A stretch of 50,584 bases of DNA from contig NZ_SLUL01000017.1 of the NCBI RefSeq assembly GCF_004341205.1, positions 1 through 50,584 of the forward strand, read 5' to 3'. A program made the position numbers and the translations under genes. Numbering within the stretch: the stretch's first letter is position 1; every line of letters begins with the position of its first letter. This DNA is from Thermolongibacillus altinsuensis (GTDB taxonomy: Bacteria; Bacillota; Bacilli; Bacillales; Anoxybacillaceae). The notes beneath the pieces were generated by a model. The model did not search any database and was not told where the DNA came from. It saw only the letters and a program-made list of their open reading frames with translations. Of this stretch, positions 38,082 through 50,406 are shown piece after piece.

Positions 38082-38111
38082 TTGTTTTGGAACGTTTTTC
38101 TATGATACTAT
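38082..38111 (+). promoter_or_regulatory. Possible ftsH promoter
   Basis: TTGTTT (38082-38087), 18 bases, TACTAT (38106-38111), about 37 bases before ftsH. Only a moderate match. Confidence 0.4.
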
Positions 38112-38147
38112 TGAGTATAGTGTGCTTTATGTGGGAGGAGGTAGGAA

Positions 38148-40040
38148 ATGAACCGCATTTTTCGTAATACAATATTTTATTTGCTCATTTTTCTCGTTGT
38201 CATCGGCGTTGTCAGTTTTTTTAATGGAAATAATCAGCGAACTGAGCGGATGACATATGATGCATTTATGACCCATTTAGAAAACGGAGATGTAAAATCG
38301 TTTTCAATGAAGCCTGAACGAGGCGTGTACGAAGTAAAGGGACAACTAAAAACATACGAGGAAGGACAGTTCTTCACTACGTATGTGGTCAATAGCAATA
38401 AAGTGCTTGAGCGCATCGATGAGGCTGCGAAACAAACAAGAGTAGAAGTGTTGCCTGCCGAAGAAACGAGCGGTTGGGTTACGTTTTTTACATCGATTAT
38501 TCCGTTTGTCATTATTTTTATTTTGTTCTTCTTCTTACTGAATCAAGCGCAAGGTGGCGGAAGCCGCGTTATGAATTTCGGTAAGAGTAGAGCAAAGTTA
38601 TACAATGAAGATAAAAAACGAGTTCGTTTTAAAGATGTTGCTGGCGCGGACGAAGAAAAGCAAGAATTGGTGGAGATTGTCGAGTTTTTAAAAGATCCGC
38701 GAAAATTTGTGGAACTTGGTGCTCGCATTCCGAAAGGTGTCTTGCTTGTCGGACCTCCTGGTACAGGTAAAACGTTATTAGCAAGAGCGGTGGCAGGAGA
38801 AGCGGGTGTTCCGTTTTTCTCCATTAGCGGTTCGGATTTCGTTGAGATGTTTGTTGGTGTCGGTGCTTCTCGCGTTCGCGATTTATTTGAAACAGCGAAG
38901 AAAAACGCGCCTTGTATTATCTTTATCGACGAAATTGATGCCGTAGGACGTCAGCGTGGTGCAGGTTTAGGCGGCGGTCATGATGAACGTGAACAAACAT
39001 TAAACCAATTGCTCGTTGAAATGGATGGATTCAACGGAAATGAAGGAATTATTATCATCGCTGCTACAAACCGTCCAGATATTCTAGACCCAGCATTGCT
39101 GCGCCCGGGACGTTTTGATCGCCAGATTACGGTTGATCGTCCAGATGTGAAAGGCCGTGAAGCGGTGCTTAGAGTTCACGCGCGAAACAAACCGCTTGAT
39201 GAATCCGTGGATTTGAAAGCTATTGCAATGAGAACACCTGGTTTTTCCGGTGCTGATTTAGAAAACTTGTTAAACGAAGCCGCTCTTGTGGCAGCGCGTC
39301 AAAATAAAAAGAAGATCGATATGAGCGATATTGATGAAGCGACTGATCGCGTCATTGCCGGACCTGCGAAAAAGAGTCGTGTCATTTCCGAAAAGGAACG
39401 AAAAATTGTTGCGTATCATGAGGCAGGCCATACAGTAATTGGCATGGTATTAGATGAGGCAGATATGGTTCATAAAGTAACGATTGTGCCGCGCGGGCAA
39501 GCGGGCGGTTACGCGGTTATGTTACCAAAAGAAGACCGTTATTTTATGACCAAATCGGAGCTTTTAGATAAAATTACTGGTTTATTAGGTGGACGAGTTG
39601 CAGAAGAAATTGTTTTTGGAGAAGTAAGTACAGGTGCTCATAACGATTTTCAACGTGCAACAAATATTGCACGTCGAATGGTTACAGAATTTGGGATGAG
39701 CGAAAAGCTTGGTCCGATGCAGTTTGGTCAATCAAGCGGTCAAGTCTTTTTAGGACGCGACTTGCATAATGAACAAAACTATAGCGATCAAATCGCTTAT
39801 GAGATTGACCTTGAAATGCAACGAATTATTAAAGAATGTTATGAGAGAGCGAAGAAAATTTTAACCGAATATCGCGACAAGTTAGAACTAATTGCTAAAA
39901 CGCTATTAGAAGTAGAAACATTAGATGCTCGACAAATTAAACATTTATTTGAGCATGGAACGTTGCCAGAATCAAAAGATAACGACTCTGCTCGTTCAGA
40001 TGAAGTAAAAGTCAATATCCATACAAAAAAAGAAGAATAA
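38148..40040 (+). CDS. ftsH: ATP-dependent zinc metalloprotease FtsH
   Basis: The 630-residue membrane AAA+ protease has helices at about 5-24 and 108-130 around an extracytoplasmic domain. The AAA module has Walker [11 protein letters not shown], Walker [13 protein letters not shown] and the SRH region. The zinc site is HEAGH. FtsH degrades misfolded membrane proteins and regulators such as Spo0E, so it matters for sporulation entry. GGGAGGAGG precedes ATG 38148. Confidence 0.98.
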   Translation: MNRIFRNTIFYLLIFLVVIGVVSFFNGNNQRTERMTYDAFMTHLENGDVKSFSMKPERGVYEVKGQLKTYEEGQFFTTYVVNSNKVLERIDEAAKQTRVEVLPAEETSGWVTFFTSIIPFVIIFILFFFLLNQAQGGGSRVMNFGKSRAKLYNEDKKRVRFKDVAGADEEKQELVEIVEFLKDPRKFVELGARIPKGVLLVGPPGTGKTLLARAVAGEAGVPFFSISGSDFVEMFVGVGASRVRDLFETAKKNAPCIIFIDEIDAVGRQRGAGLGGGHDEREQTLNQLLVEMDGFNGNEGIIIIAATNRPDILDPALLRPGRFDRQITVDRPDVKGREAVLRVHARNKPLDESVDLKAIAMRTPGFSGADLENLLNEAALVAARQNKKKIDMSDIDEATDRVIAGPAKKSRVISEKERKIVAYHEAGHTVIGMVLDEADMVHKVTIVPRGQAGGYAVMLPKEDRYFMTKSELLDKITGLLGGRVAEEIVFGEVSTGAHNDFQRATNIARRMVTEFGMSEKLGPMQFGQSSGQVFLGRDLHNEQNYSDQIAYEIDLEMQRIIKECYERAKKILTEYRDKLELIAKTLLEVETLDARQIKHLFEHGTLPESKDNDSARSDEVKVNIHTKKEE

Positions 40041-40068
40041 GGTGCCTCTTTGTTGAGGCATCTTTTCT
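40041..40068 (+). terminator. ftsH terminator
   Basis: GGTGCCTC, loop TTTGTT, GAGGCATC with one G-T pair, then T4. Confidence 0.8.
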
Positions 40069-40140
40069 TATTATTTTAACGCTTTGTTTGTATATGGTAT
40101 CATGAAAAAAGCAAAAAATGTGGGAAGTGGGGATGAAGCG

Positions 40141-40914
40141 ATGATTTTTGTATTAGATGTTGGAAATACAAATACAGTTTTAGGGGTGTATGATGGGGAT
40201 GAATTAAAGCACCACTGGCGAATTGAAACCAGTCGAAGCAAAACAGAAGATGAATACGGAATGATGATCAAATTGTTGCTGAATCACGTAGGACTCGATT
40301 TTTCCGATATTGACGGCATTATTATTTCGTCAGTCGTACCACCAATCATGTTCGCGCTCGAGCGAATGTGCTTAAAGTACTTCCATATAAAACCACTTGT
40401 TGTTGGGCCAGGAATTAAAACAGGCCTTAATATTAAATATGATAATCCAAAAGAAGTAGGGGCCGACCGAATTGTCAATGCGGTTGCAGGAATTCATTTA
40501 TACGGTAGCCCGCTGATTATTGTTGACTTCGGTACAGCAACGACTTACTGCTACATTAATGAACATAAGCAGTACATGGGAGGAGCGATTGCTCCGGGGA
40601 TTACAATTTCTACGGAAGCGCTTTATTCGCGCGCCGCTAAATTGCCTCGTATTGAAATTGCTCGACCGGATGACATTATTGGTAAAAATACAGTCAGTGC
40701 GATGCAAGCGGGAATTTTGTACGGATATGTTGGACAAGTAGAAGGAATTGTATCAAGAATGAAAGCAAAAAGCCCGATTCCGCCAAAAGTCATCGCAACC
40801 GGTGGATTGGCTTCCCTCATCGCTCATGAATCAAACGTTATTGATATTGTTGATCCGTTTTTAACATTAAAAGGATTGAAGATTTTATACGAAAAAAATA
40901 AGAAAGGTGAGTGA
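40141..40914 (+). CDS. coaX: Type III pantothenate kinase
   Basis: The 257-residue ASKHA-fold kinase starts CoA synthesis. The N-terminal phosphate-binding motif is [12 protein letters not shown], and [26 protein letters not shown] and [10 protein letters not shown] are family signatures. ATG 40141 follows AAGTGGGGA. An ATG at 40084 is upstream and has no ribosome-binding site. It is 4 bases from hslO. Confidence 0.96.
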   Translation: MIFVLDVGNTNTVLGVYDGDELKHHWRIETSRSKTEDEYGMMIKLLLNHVGLDFSDIDGIIISSVVPPIMFALERMCLKYFHIKPLVVGPGIKTGLNIKYDNPKEVGADRIVNAVAGIHLYGSPLIIVDFGTATTYCYINEHKQYMGGAIAPGITISTEALYSRAAKLPRIEIARPDDIIGKNTVSAMQAGILYGYVGQVEGIVSRMKAKSPIPPKVIATGGLASLIAHESNVIDIVDPFLTLKGLKILYEKNKKGE

Positions 40915-40918
40915 AAGC

Positions 40919-41806
40919 ATGTCAGATTATTTAGTGAAAGCGTTGGCATATAATGGTCAGGTGCGAGCATATGCGGTTCGCACAACAGAAACAGTGAGAG
41001 AGGCGCAGCGTCGCCATCAAACGTGGCCGACAGCTTCAGCGGCACTTGGGCGAGCGATGACGGCCGGAGTGATGATGGGAGCAATGTTAAAAGGGGATAG
41101 TCAACTAACCATTAAAATTGAAGGAGGAGGACCGATTGGTCACATTCTCGTGGACAGTGATGCAAAAGGGAATGTGCGCGGATATGTATCAAACCCTCAC
41201 GTTCATTTTGAATTAAACGCTCATGGGAAGCTTGATGTCGCACGAGCAGTTGGCACAAACGGAACGTTGACGGTTGTTAAAGATTTAGGTTTGCGCGATT
41301 ATTTTACCGGTCAAGTACCGCTTGTATCGGGGGAACTTGGTGAAGACTTTACGTATTATTTTGCATCATCTGAACAAACTCCATCTTCTGTTGGAGTGGG
41401 GGTATTAGTCAATCCAGATCACTCCATTTTAGCGGCTGGTGGTTTTATTCTTCAATTGATGCCAGATACCGAGGAAAAAACGATTGACGAAATTGAACAA
41501 CGACTCAAATCCATTCCGCCTGTTTCAAAGATGATTGAAAAAGGATCAAGTCCTGAAGAAATTTTATATGAGCTACTTGGCGGGCAAGACAATGTCAAAA
41601 TTCTTGAAACGCTCCCTGTCTCATTCGTATGCCGCTGTTCGCGCGAACGAATTGCGGATGCCATCATTAGCTTAGGTGCGGAAGAAATTCAAAAAATAAT
41701 TGATGAAGAAGGAAAAGCAGAAGCTTCTTGCCACTTCTGTAATGAAACGTATGAATTTTCTAAAGAAGAGTTAGAGCAATTAAAAAAATTTGCGGAAAGA
41801 GAATAA
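40919..41806 (+). CDS. hslO: Redox-regulated chaperone Hsp33
   Basis: The 295-residue chaperone is activated by oxidation. The C-terminal redox switch has its four zinc cysteines in CRCSRER and CHFCNE. The N-terminal domain carries [29 protein letters not shown] 40919 follows AAAGGTGAG. In B. subtilis the prolyl isomerase-like yacD follows; here cysK comes next, so yacD is missing. Confidence 0.96.
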   Translation: MSDYLVKALAYNGQVRAYAVRTTETVREAQRRHQTWPTASAALGRAMTAGVMMGAMLKGDSQLTIKIEGGGPIGHILVDSDAKGNVRGYVSNPHVHFELNAHGKLDVARAVGTNGTLTVVKDLGLRDYFTGQVPLVSGELGEDFTYYFASSEQTPSSVGVGVLVNPDHSILAAGGFILQLMPDTEEKTIDEIEQRLKSIPPVSKMIEKGSSPEEILYELLGGQDNVKILETLPVSFVCRCSRERIADAIISLGAEEIQKIIDEEGKAEASCHFCNETYEFSKEELEQLKKFAERE

Positions 41807-41883
41807 ATAATTGACAATTTAGAAAATAACTGATAAATTTGATACAAATTCTATAAAAATACTCGGGATTAGGGGTGTGGGCG

Positions 41884-42810
41884 ATGGCACGTGTAGCCAA
41901 TTCTATTACTGAATTAATTGGTCAAACGCCAGTAGTAAAATTAAATCGAATTGTAGATGAAGATAGTGCAGATGTGTATTTGAAGTTAGAGTTTATGAAT
42001 CCGGGAAGCAGCGTTAAAGACCGAATTGCGTTAGCGATGATTGAAGCGGCTGAAAAAGAAGGAAAGATTAAACCGGGTGATACGATTATTGAACCAACGA
42101 GCGGAAACACTGGAATTGGCTTAGCAATGGTTGCTGCTGCGAAAGGATATAAGGCGATTTTTGTCATGCCTGATACGATGAGCTTGGAGCGTCGTAATTT
42201 ATTAAGAGCATATGGAGCAGAGCTTGTGTTAACTCCAGGAAGCGAGGGAATGCGCGGAGCAATTCAAAAGGCGGAAGAGTTAGCGAAAGAGCATGGTTAT
42301 TTCATGCCGCAACAATTCAAAAATGAAGCAAATCCAGAAATTCATCGTTTGACAACAGGAAGAGAAATTGTTGAACAAATGGGCGATCAACTCGATGCAT
42401 TTGTTGCGGGTATTGGTACAGGCGGAACGATTACGGGAGCAGGAGAAGTACTAAGAGAGAAATATCCAAATATTAAAATTTATGCAGTAGAGCCAGCTGA
42501 TTCTCCGGTGCTTTCAGGTGGAAAGCCAGGGCCGCACAAAATTCAAGGCATTGGAGCAGGTTTCGTGCCAGAGATTTTAAATACAAACATTTATGATGAA
42601 GTGGTTACAGTTAAGACAGAAGAAGCGTTTGCGGCTGCGCGTCTTGCTGCACGCAAAGAAGGGATTTTAGGGGGTATTTCATCTGGCGCAGCGATCCACG
42701 TCGCATTGAAAGTAGCCAAACAGCTTGGAAAAGGGAAAAAAGTGTTGGCGATTATTCCAAGTAATGGCGAACGTTATTTAAGCACAGCATTATATCAATT
42801 TGAAGACTAA
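41884..42810 (+). CDS. cysK: Cysteine synthase A
   Basis: The 308-residue PLP enzyme makes cysteine from O-acetylserine and sulfide. The PLP lysine is in NPGSSVKDR, and TSGNTGIG and GTGGTITG bind substrate and phosphate. ATG 41884 follows AGGGGTGTGG; a GTG at 41875 lies in that site. The 68-base gap before it has TTGACA (41811-41816) but no good -10, so a promoter is likely yet unplaced. Confidence 0.96.
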   Translation: MARVANSITELIGQTPVVKLNRIVDEDSADVYLKLEFMNPGSSVKDRIALAMIEAAEKEGKIKPGDTIIEPTSGNTGIGLAMVAAAKGYKAIFVMPDTMSLERRNLLRAYGAELVLTPGSEGMRGAIQKAEELAKEHGYFMPQQFKNEANPEIHRLTTGREIVEQMGDQLDAFVAGIGTGGTITGAGEVLREKYPNIKIYAVEPADSPVLSGGKPGPHKIQGIGAGFVPEILNTNIYDEVVTVKTEEAFAAARLAARKEGILGGISSGAAIHVALKVAKQLGKGKKVLAIIPSNGERYLSTALYQFED

Positions 42811-42816
42811 TGGATC

Positions 42817-42847
42817 TCGGCAGGGAAACGCCCTGCCGAATTTTTTT
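42817..42847 (+). terminator. cysK terminator
   Basis: CGGCAGGG, loop AAACG, CCCTGCCG, then AA and seven T. Confidence 0.92.
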
Positions 42848-42914
42848 GGATGATTGTTTCTCCTCGTTCATTGTAAAATAAGCTTATGGACTCGATGAGA
42901 GGAGAGTGGCATCT

Positions 42915-44339
42915 TTGATAAGGCAAAAACGATTTATGATGTTTAAGAAAATAGACGGTTATGACCGAGACTGGTTTGCTCAGTATAAGGCGTTATCCCA
43001 TAACGAGCGGTATCATGTGTTGTTGGAAAGTGGACGGGATGGACGTTATAGCATCATTGGATTGCGGCCATTTGCAGTGCTGATCGGAAAAAATCATCAG
43101 CTAACCATTTGGCAAAAAGAAAAAACAGAAACTGTTATTGGAAATCCTTTGCAACTGATGAAACAGTGGTTTCAACAATGGGAGACGGAAAAGGTTTCGG
43201 ATGCACCTGATTTTCAAGGCGGAGCGATCGGTTATGTAAGCTATGATTGCGCACGGTATATTGAAAAGCTTCCGGTGCTTGCTGAAGATGATTTACAAAT
43301 GCCAGATCTATATTTTTTAGTATTTGACGATGTTTTTGTTTACGATCATGTGGCTAAAGCGCTTTATATCATAACGCACTACTTAGCTGGAGAGGAAAGC
43401 GAAGCGCAACGGCGCCTTGCACATTATGAACAAATGTGGACGGAAGATGTGTCGGATGTAACGCTGTCTTTCTCTCCTCGTTACGACGGGGAAGAGGCGG
43501 TTTCGATGAGCGAAAGCCAATTTATTGATGTGGTTGAGAAAGTACGGCAATACATTGCGCAAGGCGATGTATTTCAAGTGAATTTATCTGTGCGGCAATC
43601 AAAGCGTTTGTTAACTCATCCGCTAGCCATTTACGAAAAGTTACGTCTATTGAATCCATCTCCGTATATGGCTTATATGCAATTTCCGGAATTCCAAATT
43701 GTTAGCGGGTCACCCGAGTTGCTCGTAAAGAAAAAAGGAAAGTATGTAAGCACTCGGCCGATTGCTGGAACGCGATCACGCGGAAAGACAACAAAGGAAG
43801 ATGAAGAAATTGCGAAATCATTAATGGAAAATGAAAAAGAAAGAGCAGAACATTTAATGTTGGTCGATTTAGAGCGAAACGATCTCGGCCGGGTGTGCAA
43901 GTATGGAACGGTTAAAGTCGATGAGTTTATAACCATCGAAAAATATTCCCATGTGATGCATCTTGTTTCTCATGTATCTGGAGAGCTAGCGGAAGGAAAG
44001 GATGCGTTTGATGTTATTTCGGCCGTATTTCCAGGTGGAACGATTACGGGAGCACCAAAAGTAAGAACGATGGAAATTATTGAAGAATTAGAGCCTGTTC
44101 GCCGCGGAATTTACACGGGATCGATCGGTTGGGTTGGCTTCAATGGAGATATGGAGCTAAACATTGTCATTCGAACGATGATTGCGAAAGACGGATTTGC
44201 TCATGTGCAGGCAGGAGCTGGAATTGTCATCGATTCTCATCCGAAATATGAGTATAAAGAGTGTTTGAAAAAAGCGTTAGCTCTTTGGAAAGCGAAAGAG
44301 TTGAGCGAAGCGGAGTTAGAACATATAAGCATGAGGTGA
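42915..44339 (+). CDS. pabB: Aminodeoxychorismate synthase component I
   Basis: The 474-residue chorismate-utilizing enzyme makes 4-amino-4-deoxychorismate with PabA. Signatures are [11 protein letters not shown], the SGSPELLV and [11 protein letters not shown] segments, [11 protein letters not shown] and [19 protein letters not shown] stands about 8 bases before TTG 42915; a GTG at 42906 overlaps it and is the alternative. It heads the folate operon. Confidence 0.93.
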   Translation: MIRQKRFMMFKKIDGYDRDWFAQYKALSHNERYHVLLESGRDGRYSIIGLRPFAVLIGKNHQLTIWQKEKTETVIGNPLQLMKQWFQQWETEKVSDAPDFQGGAIGYVSYDCARYIEKLPVLAEDDLQMPDLYFLVFDDVFVYDHVAKALYIITHYLAGEESEAQRRLAHYEQMWTEDVSDVTLSFSPRYDGEEAVSMSESQFIDVVEKVRQYIAQGDVFQVNLSVRQSKRLLTHPLAIYEKLRLLNPSPYMAYMQFPEFQIVSGSPELLVKKKGKYVSTRPIAGTRSRGKTTKEDEEIAKSLMENEKERAEHLMLVDLERNDLGRVCKYGTVKVDEFITIEKYSHVMHLVSHVSGELAEGKDAFDVISAVFPGGTITGAPKVRTMEIIEELEPVRRGIYTGSIGWVGFNGDMELNIVIRTMIAKDGFAHVQAGAGIVIDSHPKYEYKECLKKALALWKAKELSEAELEHISMR

Positions 44340-44344
44340 GCAAA

Positions 44345-44923
44345 ATGATTTTAATGATTGATAATTATGATTCATTCACATATAACTTGGTTCAATATTT
44401 AGGACAGCTAGGGGAAGAGCTTGTTGTCAAGCGAAACGATGAAATAACAATTGCTGAAATCGAGCAATTACAACCAGATTTTTTAATGATTTCTCCGGGG
44501 CCTTGCAGCCCGAATGAAGCAGGAATCAGCATGGAAGCCATTCAGTACTTTGCGGGCAAAATTCCGATTTTTGGTGTATGCCTTGGGCATCAATCCATCG
44601 CGCAAGTGTTTGGCGGAGAAGTGGTACGAGCAGAACGACTCATGCACGGAAAAACATCGACGATTTTTCATGACGGCAAAACCATTTTCAAAGGAATTCA
44701 AAATCCTTTTGTTGCGACGCGCTATCATTCGCTTATTGTTAAAAAGGAAACATTGCCGGATTGTTTTGAAATTTCGGCTTGGACGGAGGAAGATGAAATT
44801 ATGGCCATTCGCCATAAACATTTTCCAATTGAAGGGGTTCAATTTCACCCTGAATCCATTATGACGCAATATGGGTTGGATATGCTGAAAAATTTTATTG
44901 AGCAATATAAAAAGGGAAGATAA
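44345..44923 (+). CDS. pabA: Aminodeoxychorismate/anthranilate synthase glutaminase subunit
   Basis: The 192-residue class I glutamine amidotransferase supplies ammonia to PabB and, in B. subtilis, to TrpE as well. The catalytic Cys is in FGVCLGHQ, and His-Glu is in [19 protein letters not shown] forms the oxyanion region. ATG 44345 is 6 bases past the pabB stop after GAGGTGAGC; an ATG at 44261 lies within pabB. Confidence 0.95.
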   Translation: MILMIDNYDSFTYNLVQYLGQLGEELVVKRNDEITIAEIEQLQPDFLMISPGPCSPNEAGISMEAIQYFAGKIPIFGVCLGHQSIAQVFGGEVVRAERLMHGKTSTIFHDGKTIFKGIQNPFVATRYHSLIVKKETLPDCFEISAWTEEDEIMAIRHKHFPIEGVQFHPESIMTQYGLDMLKNFIEQYKKGR

Positions 44924-44926
44924 TTC

Positions 44927-45796
44927 ATGTTTGTTTATGTAAATGGAAAAATCGTCAAAAAAGAAGAAGCTCGTATTTCGCCGTTTGATCACGGCTTTAT
45001 GTATGGACTTGGGTTATTTGAAACGTTTCGCGTATATGATGGTCATCCTTTTTTATTAGATGACCATTTGGAACGTTTAAATGAAGGGGTAAGGATGTTA
45101 AACATTCATCTTACTCTAACTCGAGAACAAGTTGTTAACATCATTCATGAATTATTAAAGGCCAATCAATTGCGAAACGCTTATGTTCGTTTCAATGTTT
45201 CCGCGGGATTGGGTGATGTCGGCTTACAAACGGATGCATATACAAATCCAACGATTATTGTTTATATGAAAGATCTCCCTCGTAGCGCATCGTTAGAGAA
45301 AGCATGTAAAATTTTAAATACGAGAAGAAATAGTCCAGAGGGAGAAATACGATTAAAATCCCATCATTATTTAAACAATATTTTAGGTAAGCGAGAAATT
45401 GGACAAGATCCGCAAGTAGAAGGAATTTTTCTTACTCGTGATGGATTTGTGGCAGAAGGAATTGTTTCGAATGTTTTTTGGGTAAAACAAAACACGGTTT
45501 ACACGCCTTCAATCGAAACAGGGATTTTAAATGGAATTACACGACAATTTGTTCTTAAAATGCTATCTTCGCTTGGGATTCCTTACAAAGAAGGGTTTTA
45601 CTCATTGGAAGATTTACAAACAGCTGCTGAAATATTTTTAACAAACTCTATTCAAGAAATTGTACCTGTTCGTCAGCTCGAGGAACGGATGTATCCGGGA
45701 GTAGAAGGAGCTTTGACGAGCCTCTTAAAAGAAAAATATGAGCAATTTACGCATGTATTGTGGACAAGGTATGAACTAGAAGAAAGGGTCGGTTAG
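44927..45796 (+). CDS. pabC: Aminodeoxychorismate lyase
   Basis: The 289-residue fold-type IV PLP enzyme releases pyruvate to give p-aminobenzoate. It begins MFVYVNGKIVKKEEARISPFDHGFMYG. The PLP lysine is in RLKSHHYLNNI, and EGIVSNVFWV and LNGITRQFVLK are typical of the family. It starts 4 bases after pabA. Confidence 0.95.
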   Translation: MFVYVNGKIVKKEEARISPFDHGFMYGLGLFETFRVYDGHPFLLDDHLERLNEGVRMLNIHLTLTREQVVNIIHELLKANQLRNAYVRFNVSAGLGDVGLQTDAYTNPTIIVYMKDLPRSASLEKACKILNTRRNSPEGEIRLKSHHYLNNILGKREIGQDPQVEGIFLTRDGFVAEGIVSNVFWVKQNTVYTPSIETGILNGITRQFVLKMLSSLGIPYKEGFYSLEDLQTAAEIFLTNSIQEIVPVRQLEERMYPGVEGALTSLLKEKYEQFTHVLWTRYELEERVG

Positions 45797-45801
45797 GCGA
45801 T

Positions 45802-46638
45802 ATGGTACGTGTGATTCGTTGTGGTAAACATGAATTGAATTTACAAAAAAAGACATTCATTATGGGGATTTTAAATGTGACTCCTGACTCTTTTTCTGAT
45901 GGCGGAAAATTTAATGAGGTGGATCGAGCGGTAGAGCATGCCAAACGACTAGTGGCAGAAGGAGCAGATATTATTGATATTGGCGGAGAGTCGACAAGAC
46001 CTGGTGCGGAAAAAGTGCCTTTAGAAGAAGAGTTGCGTCGCGTCATCCCTGTCGTTCGTGCCGTTTCCAAAGCGGTTGATGTTCCAATTTCGATTGACAC
46101 ATATAAAGCAGAAGTCGCAAAGCAAGCGATCGAAGCGGGAGCGCACATCATTAACGACGTTTGGGGAGCAAAAGCGGATCCGAAGATGGCAGAGGTTGCT
46201 GCTTTTTATGATGTGCCGATCATTCTGATGCACAATCGACACGATCGTCATTATCAAGATTTAATTGCTGATATGATATCCGATTTATCCGAAAGCATTT
46301 CGATCGTTAAAAAAGCAGGTGTTAAAGACGAAAATATTATTTTAGATCCAGGAATTGGATTTGCTAAAACATTTGAGCATAACTTACAAGTGATGCGCCA
46401 TTTAGAACGATTTACGCAACTTGGATATCCTGTATTGTTAGGCACATCACGAAAATCGTTTATTGGCCACGTGTTAAATTTACCGACAAATGAACGAGTG
46501 GAAGGAACAGGAGCTACCGTTTGTCTTGGAATTGCCAAAGGCGTTCACATCGTTCGTGTGCACGATGTGTTACCAATTGCAAGAATGGTTAAAATGATGG
46601 ATGCCATGCTTGGAAAAGGGGAAGAAGATGAGCGATAA
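45802..46638 (+). CDS. folP: Dihydropteroate synthase
   Basis: The 278-residue TIM barrel condenses the pterin pyrophosphate with p-aminobenzoate and is the sulfonamide target. Motifs are MGILNVTPDSFSDGG, DIGGESTRPGAE, and the LGTSRKSFIG phosphate site. It starts 6 bases after the pabC stop and overlaps folB by 11 bases. Confidence 0.97.
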   Translation: MVRVIRCGKHELNLQKKTFIMGILNVTPDSFSDGGKFNEVDRAVEHAKRLVAEGADIIDIGGESTRPGAEKVPLEEELRRVIPVVRAVSKAVDVPISIDTYKAEVAKQAIEAGAHIINDVWGAKADPKMAEVAAFYDVPIILMHNRHDRHYQDLIADMISDLSESISIVKKAGVKDENIILDPGIGFAKTFEHNLQVMRHLERFTQLGYPVLLGTSRKSFIGHVLNLPTNERVEGTGATVCLGIAKGVHIVRVHDVLPIARMVKMMDAMLGKGEEDER

Positions 46639-46990
46639 AATTTATCTTCAACAGATGGAGTTTTATGGATACCATGGTGTTTTTCCTGAGGAAAATAAAC
46701 TAGGACAAAAATTTCTTGTCGATTTGATCATCGAAACAGATTTAAAAAAAGCAGGGCAAACCGATGATTTGAATGAAACGATTAACTATGCTCACCTTTA
46801 TCAAATTTGTGAGGAAGTTGTTGAGGGGAAGCCGTTTAAATTAATTGAAGCAGTCGCCGAACAAATTGCGGAGCGAATTTTAACGACGTTTCCGACCGTT
46901 CTTTCGTGCACGGTAAAAGTCACGAAACCAAATCCACCCATTAAAGGGCATTATCAATCTGTTGCAGTAGAAATAGTGAGGAGCCGTTAA
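46628..46990 (+). CDS. folB: Dihydroneopterin aldolase
   Basis: The 120-residue enzyme cleaves dihydroneopterin. The family motif is FYGYHGVFPEENKLGQKF, the glutamate site is in INYAHLYQICEEVVEG, and the general-base Lys is in VKVTKPNPPIKGHY. ATG 46628 follows AAAGGGGAAGAAG inside folP; an ATG at 46601 lies deeper in folP and adds residues without family support. Confidence 0.95.
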   Translation: MSDKIYLQQMEFYGYHGVFPEENKLGQKFLVDLIIETDLKKAGQTDDLNETINYAHLYQICEEVVEGKPFKLIEAVAEQIAERILTTFPTVLSCTVKVTKPNPPIKGHYQSVAVEIVRSR

Positions 46991-46993
46991 ATA

Positions 46994-47521
46994 ATGGAGA
47001 ATGTTGCTTATATTGCTTTAGGTTCTAACCTCGGTGATCGCTTAAACTATTTACGTAGTGCAATCATTGCGTTGCACGAGCATAAAGAGATTTCGGTTAT
47101 TGACGCATCTTCTATTTATGAAACAGAACCCGTCGGCTACACCGATCAAGATTGTTTTTTAAACATGGTCATTAAAATAAAAACTGCACTGTCGCCATTT
47201 GCATTATTACAAACAACAAGAAAGATTGAAGAACAGTTTGGGCGAAAGAGAGACATTCGATGGGGGCCGCGGACGTTAGACCTTGACATTTTATTGTATA
47301 ATCACGAAAATATTGAAACAGAACAACTCACTATTCCTCATCCGCGAATGATGGAAAGGGCATTTGTGTTAATCCCTTTATTTGAAATAGATGCAGCCAT
47401 TCAAATTCCAAATGCAGGCCAACCCTTGCCTTTGATTATAGATCAATTGTCGGATAAAGAAGGAGTACGCGTATGGAAGCCGAGAGATGGGGGAAACGTA
47501 TTCGCGCTTTTCGAAAATTAA
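46994..47521 (+). CDS. folK: HPPK, 2-amino-4-hydroxy-6-hydroxymethyldihydropteridine pyrophosphokinase
   Basis: The 175-residue kinase transfers pyrophosphate from ATP to the pterin. Motifs are YIALGSNLGDR and RWGPRTLDLDILLY with the two metal aspartates, then IPHPRMMERAFVL. It starts 4 bases after folB. The last 16 codons overlap yazB in another frame. Confidence 0.96.
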   Translation: MENVAYIALGSNLGDRLNYLRSAIIALHEHKEISVIDASSIYETEPVGYTDQDCFLNMVIKIKTALSPFALLQTTRKIEEQFGRKRDIRWGPRTLDLDILLYNHENIETEQLTIPHPRMMERAFVLIPLFEIDAAIQIPNAGQPLPLIIDQLSDKEGVRVWKPRDGGNVFALFEN

Positions 47522-47676
47522 AAGGTTACACACAAGAAAGTTTTGCGAAGCATTTAGGTATTTCGGTTTCGATTTTAGGTGAAATCGAACGAGGGAACCG
47601 CCTCCCTACAGACCAACTTTTGCAAACGATTGCTGAGCGGTTAAATGTGAGCATCGATGAGTTGACGCCGAAGTAA
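47473..47676 (+). CDS. yazB: YazB, XRE-family helix-turn-helix protein
   Basis: The 67-residue protein is little more than one Cro/C1-type helix-turn-helix: IRAFRKLKGYTQESFAKHLGISVSVLGEIERG-like recognition region, here with VSILGEIERGNRLP. The target is unknown. It overlaps folK by 49 bases, so the same DNA encodes the folK tail and its start, as in B. subtilis. Confidence 0.9.
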   Translation: MEAERWGKRIRAFRKLKGYTQESFAKHLGISVSILGEIERGNRLPTDQLLQTIAERLNVSIDELTPK

Positions 47677-47701
47677 TGGAGAAAGGAAAGGAGGGAACTT
47701 T

Positions 47702-48709
47702 ATGTTCAAAATTGGAGATGTACAAATCAATAACCCCGTTGTTTTAGCTCCGATGGCGGGTGTGTGTAACTCAGCTTTTCGATTAACGGTAAAAGAATTT
47801 GGGGCTGGACTTGTATGCGCCGAGATGGTAAGCGATAAAGGCATTGTGTTTAACAATCCAAAAACGATGGGGATGCTCTATATTGACGAACGCGAGAAGC
47901 CGATTAGTTTGCAAATTTTTGGCGGGGAAAAAGAATCGCTTGTCGAAGCGGCGAAGTATGTCGATAAAAACACAAATGCAGATATTATCGATATCAATAT
48001 GGGGTGCCCTGTTCCTAAAATTACAAAGTGTGATGCAGGAGCTAAGTGGTTGTTAGATCCGAATAAAATCTATGATGTAGTTGCGGCTGTCGTCGATGCA
48101 GTTGAAAAACCTGTCACTGTCAAAATGCGTATTGGCTGGGATGAAAATCATATTTATGCCGTCGAGAATGCACAAGCGGTTGAGCGAGCGGGCGGAAAAG
48201 CTGTAGCGGTTCACGGTCGTACAAGAGTACAAATGTATGAAGGAAAAGCCGACTGGAACATCATTAAGCAAGTGAAAGAAGCTGTCAATATTCCTGTTAT
48301 CGGAAATGGGGATGTGCAAACTCCGCAAGATGCGAAAAGAATGTTAGATGAAATAGGAGTAGATGGCGTGATGATCGGGCGTGCAGCCCTTGGAAACCCA
48401 TGGATGATTTATCGTACTGTACGCTATTTAGAAACAGGGGAGTTAATTCCAGAGCCATCTGTAAGGGAAAAGGTAGAAGTGTGCATCTTGCACTTAGATC
48501 GCCTTATTGCGTTAAAAGGTGAACATATTGCTGTTAAGGAAATGAGAAAACATGCGGCTTGGTATTTAAAAGGTATTCGTGGTAATGCAAAAGTTCGCAA
48601 TGCGATCAGCGAATGCAATACTCGCGATGAGCTTGTGACTTTATTAATGAACTTTGTTGAGGAAGTAGAAGAAAAACAACAAAGTCAGTTGGCAACTGTG
48701 CAAATTTGA
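47702..48709 (+). CDS. dusB: tRNA-dihydrouridine synthase B
   Basis: The 335-residue FMN-dependent reductase makes dihydrouridine in the tRNA D-loop. It shows VVLAPMAGVCNSAFR, the catalytic Cys motif DINMGCPVPKITKCDAGA, VAVHGRTR and IGNGDVQTPQDA for FMN and tRNA binding. GGAGGGAAC precedes ATG 47702. A terminator follows. Confidence 0.96.
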   Translation: MFKIGDVQINNPVVLAPMAGVCNSAFRLTVKEFGAGLVCAEMVSDKGIVFNNPKTMGMLYIDEREKPISLQIFGGEKESLVEAAKYVDKNTNADIIDINMGCPVPKITKCDAGAKWLLDPNKIYDVVAAVVDAVEKPVTVKMRIGWDENHIYAVENAQAVERAGGKAVAVHGRTRVQMYEGKADWNIIKQVKEAVNIPVIGNGDVQTPQDAKRMLDEIGVDGVMIGRAALGNPWMIYRTVRYLETGELIPEPSVREKVEVCILHLDRLIALKGEHIAVKEMRKHAAWYLKGIRGNAKVRNAISECNTRDELVTLLMNFVEEVEEKQQSQLATVQI

Positions 48710-48714
48710 TGCTT

Positions 48715-48741
48715 ACTGCCAGCCTTCGCTGGCAGTTTTTC
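48715..48741 (+). terminator. dusB terminator
   Basis: ACTGCCAGC, loop CTTC, GCTGGCAGT, then T5: a stable 9-bp stem with a UUCG-like loop. Confidence 0.93.
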
Positions 48742-48768
48742 TCCCAAAAAATAAAATGTTTGGAGTGA

Positions 48769-50259
<1,491 letters not shown>

Positions 50260-50267
50260 GCTTTTCG

Positions 50268-50310
50268 ATCCTTTATGTAGATGGCCTGATCTACATAAAG
50301 GATTTTTTTC
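50268..50310 (+). terminator. lysS terminator
   Basis: ATCCTTTATGTAGAT, loop GGCCTG, ATCTACATAAAGGAT: a perfect 15-bp stem followed by T7. Confidence 0.96.
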
Positions 50311-50332
50311 TAAAAAAATTTCAAAAAAGGTA

Positions 50333-50362
50333 TTGATGAAGATTCGTTATGTATGGTATATT
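50333..50362 (+). promoter_or_regulatory. rRNA promoter P1
   Basis: TTGATG (50333-50338), 18 bases, TATATT (50357-50362). Confidence 0.65.
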
Positions 50363-50406
50363 ACTAAACGTCTTCACTGAACGAAATAAATAAAATAAAA
50401 AAAGTG

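Noticed and set aside
41811-41850. A complete sigma-A promoter for cysK at TTGACA 41811
   Set aside because: No acceptable -10 at 16-18 bases; only TAAATT or GATAAA at poor match.
44483-44992. A 169-codon open frame on the - strand
   Set aside because: It mirrors pabA/pabC on the opposite strand; its composition is that of a shadow frame.
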